DNA of 15,051 bases, from assembly GCA_022729285.1 (NCBI GenBank), contig JALDAI010000015.1, forward strand, positions 1-15,051, read 5' to 3'. The translations under genes were made by a program, and so were the position numbers. This document shows, piece after piece, positions 1 to 6,395 of this stretch. Source of the stretch: Candidatus Nanoanaerosalina archaeon (GTDB lineage: Archaea > Nanohalarchaeota > Nanosalinia > Nanosalinales > Nanoanaerosalinaceae). Position 1 is the stretch's first letter. The number at the start of each line of letters is the position of its first letter. The notes under the pieces are model-generated. The model was not told the DNA's origin, did no database searches, and saw only the letters and a list, made by a program, of their open reading frames with translations.

Positions 1-396
1 GACGAAGTTTTGATTATCGACCCTAGCTCCATCACAGGTACAGGAGGAGTTTATTACGTCGATAAAAACGAGATGTTAGATGCGATGTCAGAGTACGAAG
101 GAGAAGAAAGAGGTTATATCGTGCTTGCTCCGAAAGACACTAGAGCCTACTGGAGGATTAAAAACGAACTTATCTACTCCGACATAGGCTTTTACGAACA
201 GCTTTCCAAGAACTTAGAGCTACAGCTTGGAAAGATTATGAGATCAGGACGTATTCTAAAGAATGTTTTCCCTGACTCAGTTGATAACTTTATGGAAGAG
301 TGGGGTACAGAAGAAAACGTGAGAAGAGTCTGGAAAGCTGATTCAGAACAAGGAGGTGACAAGAAACTTGACGAGTTTACTAGTTCTGACGAATAA
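1..396 (+). CDS. Unrecognised protein, C-terminal part (5' truncated by window)
   Basis: The reading frame is open from the first base of the window (Asp-Glu-Val-Leu-Ile-Ile-Asp-Pro), so the real start lies upstream; a TTG at base 10 is probably just an internal Leu codon. The visible 131 residues begin with a beta strand ending in Asp-Pro, then a Gly/Tyr-rich turn, a mixed alpha/beta stretch and a charged C-terminus rich in Asp, Glu and Lys. I do not recognise a family or any catalytic motif. The gene overlaps the next one by 29 bases (if that gene starts at 368), which implies co-transcription and translational coupling with the two ATP-grasp genes. The link to their function is only inferred from position. 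Confidence 0.7.
   Translation, partial: DEVLIIDPSSITGTGGVYYVDKNEMLDAMSEYEGEERGYIVLAPKDTRAYWRIKNELIYSDIGFYEQLSKNLELQLGKIMRSGRILKNVFPDSVDNFMEEWGTEENVRRVWKADSEQGGDKKLDEFTSSDE
362..364 (+). other. Not a start: SD-driven choice of TTG 368
   Basis: A strong SD, AGGAGGTGA, lies at 351-359 inside the end of the previous gene. The upstream GTG at 356 sits within this SD and so cannot use it, whereas the in-frame TTG at 368 is 8-9 bases downstream, a normal distance. The codon at 362 (AGA) is simply part of the spacer. The downstream ATP-grasp-like protein therefore most likely begins at TTG 368. Confidence 0.55.
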
Positions 397-1183
397 ACCG
401 GAGGACTTGGAGAGCTTTAAGGAACTGTTCGAAGAAGTAGAGTTTTATTCACTTGCTGATATATCGGTCAACTCAGGTTATGACCCAAAAATAAAAGTTC
501 AGGATAGGGATGTCAAAGAGTTCGACGCAGTATACCTTGATCCCGAACCGAAAGCATCGATATATAGCAAAGTTTTCCTAGAAGCATTACAGGACGAATC
601 AGTAACTTGTAACCTTAAACCTAACACCTTTTTCATACTATCAAAGAAACATTATCTCTTCAAGGTGTTGAAAGAAAAAGGAGTCAGTATCCCGCCAACC
701 GTAGCAGTACCTAGCCAGAAAGGACTTACAGCTGTTGAACAGGATTTAGAGTTCCCAGTAGTAGGTAAAATGTACAAAAACTTTAAGAGAGAAGATATAG
801 CAAAGCTTGAAGACTGTGAGGAACTGAATACTTTTGCAGAAAGAGGGGAGTACGGTAACAGTTACGTGTTGGTACAAGAGTTCCAGGGTGGAGAAGTTTT
901 CGATATACTTTACATAGACGGAGATATAATATCTTTAAGAGTAGAAGGTACAAAGTGGAGCGAAGAAGATATATCAAGAAACTACCACACAATCTCAGCA
1001 GACCAGAAAGAAGAGGTTAGAAAAGCAGCAGAGTCTATAGGAACTCCTATATGCCGAGTAAGGATGGTAGGCGACAAAATAGTCCAAGTGAAGTCGCAGC
1101 TAAACCTTCCGATGTTTAAGAAGATAAGCGGAAAAAACGTTTTCGGAAAAATCGCGAAAGTTCTAAAAGGTGATGAGGATTAA
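368..1183 (+). CDS. Degenerate RimK-like ATP-grasp protein (probable pseudoenzyme)
   Basis: This 271-residue protein follows the fold order of the RimK-like ligase encoded immediately downstream: an N-terminal alpha/beta domain (about 1-85), a helix with the Ser-Lys-Lys-x-Tyr motif (about 92-96, equivalent to SNKFYM downstream), a Pro-Val-Val-x-Lys strand (about 130-134) and a C-terminal ATP-grasp lobe. The key catalytic positions are changed. The Gly-rich loop (SGYGGKG in the partner) is replaced by a charged, glycine-free stretch. The metal-binding Asp is Arg (RVRMV, about 232), and the Glu-x-Asn pair is Gln-x-Lys (VQVKS, about 240-242). I infer loss of ATP-dependent ligase activity and a possible regulatory or scaffold role for the partner. 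It overlaps the partner by 11-14 bases. A divergent but active enzyme with another substrate cannot be excluded. Confidence 0.7.
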   Translation: MTSLLVLTNKPEDLESFKELFEEVEFYSLADISVNSGYDPKIKVQDRDVKEFDAVYLDPEPKASIYSKVFLEALQDESVTCNLKPNTFFILSKKHYLFKVLKEKGVSIPPTVAVPSQKGLTAVEQDLEFPVVGKMYKNFKREDIAKLEDCEELNTFAERGEYGNSYVLVQEFQGGEVFDILYIDGDIISLRVEGTKWSEEDISRNYHTISADQKEEVRKAAESIGTPICRVRMVGDKIVQVKSQLNLPMFKKISGKNVFGKIAKVLKGDED

Positions 1184-2114
1184 GTGTGCAATAATTTATG
1201 GAGAAGAATCCGATCAACACCACGTATTAATGGATTCCGCTAAAGACTACTTTGACAAGGTTTTAGCAGTTCCTATGGATAGTTTAAGAGTGGTTTACAA
1301 CGAAGAAGGGATAAAGATAATGTATAAAACCACGGATCTAACAGATTTTGACTGTGTTTTCCTTAGAGTTTTCGGAAACGAGATGCTTTTTGGAGAAAAC
1401 ATCCCTGAAATACTTGAAACAGAAGGAGTTTATACACAGGTCGACGTAGATTCACTTACAATAGCTTCCAACAAGTTTTACATGATTAAAGTGATGGAAG
1501 ACGGAGACCTACCGGTACCAAAGACAAGTTACACGCTTTCAACAACTGAGACAGAACGAGCAGCAGAGTCATTAAACTACCCTGTAATCATTAAAATAAT
1601 CTCAGGTTACGGCGGTAAAGGAGTTATGAAAGCTAACCAGAAGTCCGACCTAACCCCTATAATAGATACATTAACCCTTTTCGAACAGGATATCTGTTTA
1701 CAGGAGTATATTGAGAACCCTGGAGAAGATATACGTATCATAATTATCGGAGACCAGACATACGCGTATAAACGTATAGGAGGTAGAGAAGAGTTCCGTT
1801 CAAACATTTCAGCAGGAGGTAAAAGAGAGCCTTATGAGTTGAGCGAAGAAATGGAAGAGGTCGCAGTCAAAGCAGCAAAGATTTGTGGTTTTGACTTCTG
1901 CGGAATAGATATCATAGAGGGACAGGAAAACGGTGATTTCTTCATCGGAGAAGTTAACGCTTCACCGGGTATAGCAGGTACCGAAGAAGTTATTGAAGAA
2001 CCTATTGCAGACCTTCTTATGGAGTACCTTTACGAACAGACCTTAAAAAAGAAAACAGAGACTAAAAAACGTTTCAAAAAAGAAACAAAAGAGAAAAAAG
2101 AGTCCGAAGACTGA
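1173..2114 (+). CDS. RimK-family ATP-grasp ligase
   Basis: The protein is about 313 residues with complete ATP-grasp features. A pre-ATP-grasp domain (1-90) is followed by the SNKFYM helix, a Lys-containing strand (YPVIIKI, about 136-142), the Gly-rich phosphate loop SGYGGKG (144-150), DIRIIIIG (about 186-193), the SNISAGG loop (about 210-216), metal ligand Asp about 246 (CGIDII), and Glu 260 / Asn 262 (GEVNASPG). RimK/LysX/MptN relatives join an amino acid such as glutamate or lysine to a carboxyl group of a protein, carrier or cofactor, using ATP through an acyl-phosphate. The substrate here is unknown. The last 20 or so residues are unusually rich in Lys and Glu. ATG 1173 is preferred, although a GTG at 1170 is in frame. 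It overlaps the degenerate paralogue upstream and ends 6 bases from a convergent gene. Confidence 0.85.
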   Translation: MRIKCAIIYGEESDQHHVLMDSAKDYFDKVLAVPMDSLRVVYNEEGIKIMYKTTDLTDFDCVFLRVFGNEMLFGENIPEILETEGVYTQVDVDSLTIASNKFYMIKVMEDGDLPVPKTSYTLSTTETERAAESLNYPVIIKIISGYGGKGVMKANQKSDLTPIIDTLTLFEQDICLQEYIENPGEDIRIIIIGDQTYAYKRIGGREEFRSNISAGGKREPYELSEEMEEVAVKAAKICGFDFCGIDIIEGQENGDFFIGEVNASPGIAGTEEVIEEPIADLLMEYLYEQTLKKKTETKKRFKKETKEKKESED

Positions 2115-2120
2115 CAGGGT

Positions 2121-3143
2121 TTACAGTTTTTCCAAAACACGTTCAACTATTTCTAAAAACTTTTTCCTACCGTTTAAAGCTTCAACACCGATATTCTCCT
2201 CTATTAACTCTTCTCCCGTTGTAGTATCAGTTGCAGGTCCTGAAAAAAGATCTGGCACCATCCCTTTCTTTCCAAGCATGTTTTTAGCTCCGTAAGCTGC
2301 TACAGGATCCATTACCGTAACAATGTTGTAAAGAATGTGGTCAGATATCTCCTCATCAGTTAAAACTTCATAAACGTTGTCAAAACCGATTAAACCTCCT
2401 CCTAGCTCACATACTATAATATCGATATTTTTTCGGGAAACCTCGTTTAAAACACCTTTACCGGCCTTCAACACTTTTTCAGAGTCACCTGTTGAAGAAA
2501 GTATACCTGCATCAACAAAATCCATACTTACCTTAGCGCCATGTCTCTCCATATTCAGCCTGTCTCTCTGTCTTGTGAAACCGGTAAGTTTAACAGCGCC
2601 AACAGAGTAACCCCGGCTATTTAACTCTGATATAAGGTTTACAGCAAGAGTAGTCTTTCCAGAATCCATTCTTGTACCTGAAACCATTACAATAGGCTTA
2701 CAGCCGTTTAAAACATCGTTCATCTCTAGAGAAAAATCTTCAACATTTAAAACAGAACTACCTGATTTAACAAAACCTTCAACACGTACTTTGAAAGGTG
2801 CTCCAAGTTCTTTAAAAGATGAAACACACTTAGCTATAGCACCACCGCCTCCTATAAAGTGTAGCTCATCACCGCCACCAACCTCTTCAGGTAAAACTCC
2901 GTTAAAACCTTTCACTGCTTTTCTTTCACACATAACACCTAAAATCTTCATTCCTTTCTTTAGCTCCAACGTCTCACCGCCAACAGCTTCAACTTTGTTG
3001 TAGCTACCTCCCTTAGAAACAACTTCTACCGCTACTATATCTCCTTGAACAGGTTTACGGCTAGAAGTGTCTAATTCAATTGTTTCAGGAAGTTCAACAC
3101 GTTTTAATGTCGACGCCACAACGTCAGGCCGGAAATCTACCAT
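2121..3143 (-). CDS. P-loop protein of BioD/MobB/DUF1611-like type with extra N-terminal domain
   Basis: A 340-residue protein in two parts. Residues about 30-110 form a beta-rich domain with a GDIVAVEV strand, a conserved-looking GVMCERKAVKGFNG segment and a Gly-rich turn (FIGGGGAIAKC). Residues about 150-340 form a P-loop NTPase. The Walker A segment GTRMDSGKTT (156-165) has the BioD/MobB/DUF1611 spacing (as in GTDTEVGKT), a downstream VGAVKLTGF strand resembles the MobB/BioD second strand, and CELGGGLIGF (245-254) looks like the Walker B/Glu segment of that class. DUF1611 includes DgcN, linked to D-glutamate metabolism; this assignment is tentative. It has its own promoter although it follows the hydrolase gene by only 33 bases, and it converges on the ATP-grasp pair. 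Substrate and reaction are unknown. Confidence 0.6.
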   Translation of the reverse strand: MVDFRPDVVASTLKRVELPETIELDTSSRKPVQGDIVAVEVVSKGGSYNKVEAVGGETLELKKGMKILGVMCERKAVKGFNGVLPEEVGGGDELHFIGGGGAIAKCVSSFKELGAPFKVRVEGFVKSGSSVLNVEDFSLEMNDVLNGCKPIVMVSGTRMDSGKTTLAVNLISELNSRGYSVGAVKLTGFTRQRDRLNMERHGAKVSMDFVDAGILSSTGDSEKVLKAGKGVLNEVSRKNIDIIVCELGGGLIGFDNVYEVLTDEEISDHILYNIVTVMDPVAAYGAKNMLGKKGMVPDLFSGPATDTTTGEELIEENIGVEALNGRKKFLEIVERVLEKL

Positions 3144-3164
3144 AACAGGTTTACTGTATCTTTA

Positions 3165-3176
3165 GATTATTTAAAA
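3165..3176 (-). promoter_or_regulatory. TATA box for the P-loop gene
   Basis: Read on the minus strand this is TTTTAAATAATC, centred about 28 bases before the ATG at 3143. No SD sequence lies between, so a leaderless transcript is likely. The box reaches the edge of the upstream hydrolase's stop codon. Confidence 0.5.
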
Positions 3177-4175
3177 CTATTTCAAGTCTTTTTTGGAAAC
3201 ACCTATATTGGCGATACGGTTACCCTCGTTAAGAACTCCTTCATCACATAAAGACTCTATAAAACCGTTGAAACTGGTTGTGACCTTTTCAAGAACCGCC
3301 CCTTTCCTATCAAATATTTTTCCAACAACATCTCCTTTTTCCACAATTTCTCCAAGGCTTTTAGTAGGTTTAAAGTAACCAAAACTTCCTGAATACATAG
3401 ATCTGATACCGTGGAAAACAGTAGGCTCGTTAGTTTTTTCATGACCATCAGAAGACTTTTTTCCATCTCCAAAGATCCCTAACTCCACTAAGACATTTTC
3501 AACAAGTTTTATGTACTCAAAAAAGTCTTCTTCAATATGTGTTGAACCACCGGCTACTTCAAAAGTTATAACAGGTACTTTGTATAAAGGAAGAATGCTT
3601 GAAACAGTGGAACCTCCAACAAAGCCGGTGTCAGACTCCATTATAAAATCTGAGACTGTGCTCCGTGCTAAACGTTCCATAACCTCAACGACTTTAGAAG
3701 AAAAATCTTTAGAAACCTTGTAACGAGCTTGAGCTACTTTTTTACCGCCCGAAGTAGCGTTATGGAGATCAAGAACAACATCGGAATTTTTTAAATCTTC
3801 TAAAAGAGATTTTGCTACTAACTGTGTTATATTCAGAGACCTTGAGTTCTCAATCCCTTCCTTAGCAGCTTTAAAACACCTGTTCAAGTCTCTTACTTCT
3901 CCCTCATTTCTCTCAAACTTAGGCCAAGGAGTCAAACGGGTATCAGAACTACATGCAAAAGGGTTAGCCCTAGTAATAACTTGTACACTTCCCTTTAACT
4001 CCTTGTCATCCAGGATATCTATAAAACGTTCAGCCACGTTTCTACCAAGAACCTCATCACCATGTACACCTGCTAAAATAGTGCATACAGGACTCCCGGA
4101 ACCAAAAACTGTTTTTTCAACATCAAAAACTTCCTCTCCAACAAAGAAACTTTTCAAAACCTCTTCGTAAACCAT
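3177..4175 (-). CDS. Succinylglutamate desuccinylase/aspartoacylase-family zinc hydrolase
   Basis: A 332-residue M14-like metal hydrolase. The zinc site is visible: AGVHGDE (His 38, Glu 41) and LDLHNA (His 138). Substrate-binding residues expected in the family are present: ITRANPFA, then Arg 80, and DLNR (Asn 98, Arg 99). The catalytic Glu is probably Glu 206 in ITFEVAGG. A C-terminal beta-barrel-like region (about 245-330) matches the 'GxxxPxxxLGExVxKGDxxGKI' pattern of the family. These enzymes hydrolyse N-acyl or amide bonds of acidic amino acids (N-acetylaspartate, N-succinylglutamate). Genes of this family are often found near RimK-like ligases, as here, so it could cleave or edit a RimK product; that is inference. 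No SD is seen before the ATG, suggesting a leaderless mRNA. Confidence 0.85.
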   Translation of the reverse strand: MVYEEVLKSFFVGEEVFDVEKTVFGSGSPVCTILAGVHGDEVLGRNVAERFIDILDDKELKGSVQVITRANPFACSSDTRLTPWPKFERNEGEVRDLNRCFKAAKEGIENSRSLNITQLVAKSLLEDLKNSDVVLDLHNATSGGKKVAQARYKVSKDFSSKVVEVMERLARSTVSDFIMESDTGFVGGSTVSSILPLYKVPVITFEVAGGSTHIEEDFFEYIKLVENVLVELGIFGDGKKSSDGHEKTNEPTVFHGIRSMYSGSFGYFKPTKSLGEIVEKGDVVGKIFDRKGAVLEKVTTSFNGFIESLCDEGVLNEGNRIANIGVSKKDLK

Positions 4176-4198
4176 GTTAACTTAATTCCGGGTAAAAA

Positions 4199-4207
4199 GA
4201 TAAAAAG
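4199..4207 (-). promoter_or_regulatory. Weak TATA-like box for the hydrolase gene
   Basis: On the minus strand CTTTTTATC is centred about 28 bases before the ATG at 4175, the position expected for a leaderless archaeal transcript. The surrounding region is very AT-rich, so the exact element is uncertain. Confidence 0.3.
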
Positions 4208-4252
4208 ACAAAAAATTTAGAGTTTGAGAATTTCCGAACAAAAGCTGTCTTT

Positions 4253-4260
4253 TTTAAATA
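4253..4260 (+). promoter_or_regulatory. TATA box for the secreted-protein gene
   Basis: TTTAAATA follows a T-run and lies about 35 bases before ATG 4292. A transcript would start near 4283, where an in-frame GTG also lies, so the leader is very short or absent. No SD is seen. Confidence 0.45.
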
Positions 4261-4291
4261 AAGTGTCGGACAATTTTTTACTGTGGTATCC

Positions 4292-4822
4292 ATGGAGATG
4301 AAAAAAGTTAAACTCATCACAGCCCTACTAATAATTTCCGTAGCTGTGATAACAACGGTGTCAGTTGCAGAAATAAGTCCTGAAAGCTCTGAAAGAACGT
4401 TCAACATTTCAGAAGAAAGTTTCAGCCTTGAGCTTGAAACAGTAAACCAGACATGTCATGGTCAAGGAGCACTTGGTGTTAATGATTACAATGTTTCAGA
4501 AAACAGCTTGGTAACAGCATCTTTTGAAGGAAGTATCCAAACACCTAATCCATGCCATACTTTACAAGCTGAAGTGGCACAAGTAGAAGAAGGAAGGTAC
4601 AGATTAGACATACAGCCTGTCTCAGAAAACATAACATGTATCGAATGCGTAGGACAGGTTTCGTACAGAGGTAGGTTCGAAGCAGAAACCTTGTCACAAC
4701 TAGAGATTATGTATGAAGGGAGTTCTGTGGAGACCGTTGAAGTCGAAGAAACAATCGGACCGGTTCCAAGACAAAACTTTTTAACAAGATTTATGGACTG
4801 GTTTACAGGGCTTTTCAACTAA
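4292..4822 (+). CDS. Secreted or membrane-anchored four-cysteine protein, family not recognised
   Basis: A protein of about 176 residues. The N-terminus (KKVK then a hydrophobic run at about 7-26 ending in SVA) is a signal peptide or anchor; cleavage after Ala 26 is plausible. The rest looks like an extracellular beta-sandwich with alternating strand patterns. It has four cysteines (C55 in TCHG, C88 in NPCH, C116 and C119 in TCIEC), suggesting two disulfides or a metal site, and several N-glycosylation sequons (NIS, NQT, NVS, NIT). The C-terminus ends in an amphipathic aromatic helix (FLTRFMDWFTGLFN) that could sit on a membrane. ATG 4292 is chosen; GTG 4283 and ATG 4298 are also in frame. 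No function can be given. It stands alone between divergent and convergent genes. Confidence 0.75.
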   Translation: MEMKKVKLITALLIISVAVITTVSVAEISPESSERTFNISEESFSLELETVNQTCHGQGALGVNDYNVSENSLVTASFEGSIQTPNPCHTLQAEVAQVEEGRYRLDIQPVSENITCIECVGQVSYRGRFEAETLSQLEIMYEGSSVETVEVEETIGPVPRQNFLTRFMDWFTGLFN

Positions 4823-4837
4823 AAAACCTCTTTCACC

Positions 4838-4853
4838 TTTCTTTTTTTCTCTT
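4838..4853 (+). terminator. T-rich terminator after the secreted-protein gene
   Basis: A pyrimidine run (TTTCTTTTTTTCTCTT) begins 15 bases after the stop codon. T-tracts on the coding strand are typical archaeal termination signals. It touches the stop codon of the convergent permease gene. Confidence 0.45.
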
Positions 4854-5670
4854 ATTCAGAAGCGAAAACAGATAGTAGATAAAAAACCATCAAAGTTATG
4901 ATGATAGATCCGCTAGGAGGAATATCTAACAGGTATGAGAAAAACACTCCTAAAACCATTCCGGAAACACTGAAAAACACTGACAGCCCTACAGCCGATT
5001 TGTAAGACTTAGCAACGTTTAAGGAAGTTAGAGGAGGTACAACAAACAGACCGGTCACTAATAAAATACCTACCGCCCTTACAGCTGTTACAACAGATAA
5101 AGCAACTAAGAAAGTTAACACATACTTTATACGTTCAACGCCTATACCTTCAAGCTTAGCAAGCTCCTCATTAAAGTTGATTAAAAGCACTGAACGGTAT
5201 TTTAAGCCGAAAAAAGATAAAACAAGTAGTGAAACAACCGCTGTAAGGTAGATATCGTTTAAACTTACCGATAAAATACTTCCGAACAAGTATGAGAAAA
5301 GATCGGCGTTAAAACCTCCTACAACTCCTATAATAATTATAGCTAACGCCATACCTGTTGAAAGAGCTAAAGCAATAGCCGAATCGCCGTGGGTTTTTTT
5401 CTCTGTAACCAAGTAATTTATACCGAAAGATGCTAAACCAGCCACTATAAAAGCTGTAATAACAGGGTCAACGTTTAACAAAAACCCTACAGCCACTCCT
5501 CCAAAAGATGCATGGGCCAGTCCATCGCCTATAAGAGACATGTTCTTAAGAACTAGGTAAACCCCTAGAACAGAACTGCTTAAAGCCACTAAAATGCCTA
5601 TAACAAAGGCTCTACGCATAAAAGAGTACTGAACCATCTCCGCTAACAAAGCAGTTAATCCGAACATCAT
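4852..5670 (-). CDS. znuB: Zinc/metal ABC transporter permease (ABC-3 family)
   Basis: A 272-residue, very hydrophobic protein with about eight membrane helices, typical of ZnuB/MntB-type permeases. Family landmarks include the early Gly-rich VLKNMSLIGDGLAHASFGGVA segment (about 41-61), which in this family carries the conserved GDxLAHA motif, and the later VTGLFVVPPLTSLNVAKSY stretch. As part of the membrane channel it would move Zn2+ (possibly Mn2+) into the cytoplasm with the ATPase encoded upstream. The ATG overlaps the ATPase stop as ATGA (5667-5670), indicating translational coupling; a second ATG follows directly. It is the last gene of the operon. Zinc is favoured over manganese because of the His-rich binding protein. 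Confidence 0.9.
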   Translation of the reverse strand: MMFGLTALLAEMVQYSFMRRAFVIGILVALSSSVLGVYLVLKNMSLIGDGLAHASFGGVAVGFLLNVDPVITAFIVAGLASFGINYLVTEKKTHGDSAIALALSTGMALAIIIIGVVGGFNADLFSYLFGSILSVSLNDIYLTAVVSLLVLSFFGLKYRSVLLINFNEELAKLEGIGVERIKYVLTFLVALSVVTAVRAVGILLVTGLFVVPPLTSLNVAKSYKSAVGLSVFFSVSGMVLGVFFSYLLDIPPSGSIIITLMVFYLLSVFASE

Positions 5671-6395
5671 TTACCACCATGTTTATCAGAGTGTCCTGCA
5701 TGACTATAATGTCTGAAATCCTCGCCATAAGTTTCTTCAAGCACCTTAGGTAAATCAGAGGTTTTAGACCGGCAACAAACAGATTTATTAAGGTATACAG
5801 CTTTTCTAGTGTGTTTAGAAATAGCTCCTATGTCGTGGCTGATAACCATCACTGTTATACCTTGCTCATCATTGATCTTTTTTAGATAGTCGTAAAAAAC
5901 TTTTTGAGACCCAACATCTACTCCGACCGAAGGTTCATCCAGTATAAGTAGTTTAGGATCGTTAGATAACGCCATAGTTGTTACAACTTTCTGCTGTTGT
6001 CCCCCTGAAAGAGATTCAAATTTTTTGTTCTCCAAACCTTTCACGCCGAACTCATCAAATAGTTCTGACAAGTTTTGAGAACTGTTAGAGTTGTAAGAGG
6101 ATCCTAAAAGCTCTTTAACCGTGGCAGGAAAGTGTTCATCTCTCTTATAATGTTGAGGGACATACCCTACTAAGCCTTGTTTATGCGCTTTTTTAGGGTT
6201 CTTCCCGTAAACCTGTACACTGCCTTTAGAAGGAGTTAAAAGCCCTAATATATTCTTCATCAGAGTAGTCTTCCCTGATCCGTTAGGACCTACAACACCG
6301 ATAAAATCTCCGTGCTCCACGTCTAGTGAAACATTTTCAAGCACTAGATCTTTTCCGTAACTGAACGAAAGATCTTCAACACTTACAGCTTTCAT
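5667..6395 (-). CDS. znuC: Zinc/metal ABC transporter ATP-binding protein with His-rich tail
   Basis: A 242-residue ABC ATPase with all standard motifs: Walker A GPNGSGKTT (36-44), Q-loop Gln 81, signature LSGGQ (129-133), Walker B LLILDEP (149-155), D-loop SVGVD and switch His 187. It would power metal import through the permease encoded next. The C-terminus is unusual: after a Cys-Cys pair (207-208) the protein ends in a short histidine cluster (His 229, 232, 235 and 239). This might bind metal and gate the transporter, but that is inference. It overlaps the binding-protein gene upstream by ATGA (6392-6395) and the permease gene downstream in the same way. Confidence 0.92.
   Translation of the reverse strand: MKAVSVEDLSFSYGKDLVLENVSLDVEHGDFIGVVGPNGSGKTTLMKNILGLLTPSKGSVQVYGKNPKKAHKQGLVGYVPQHYKRDEHFPATVKELLGSSYNSNSSQNLSELFDEFGVKGLENKKFESLSGGQQQKVVTTMALSNDPKLLILDEPSVGVDVGSQKVFYDYLKKINDEQGITVMVISHDIGAISKHTRKAVYLNKSVCCRSKTSDLPKVLEETYGEDFRHYSHAGHSDKHGGK

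Noticed and set aside
356..367. GTG 356 as start of the first ATP-grasp gene
   Set aside because: It overlaps the AGGAGGTGA SD; TTG 368 is correctly spaced.
4486..4818. Minus-strand frame opposite the secreted protein
   Set aside because: It is the antisense of a gene with a clear signal peptide and promoter, and has no start signals of its own.
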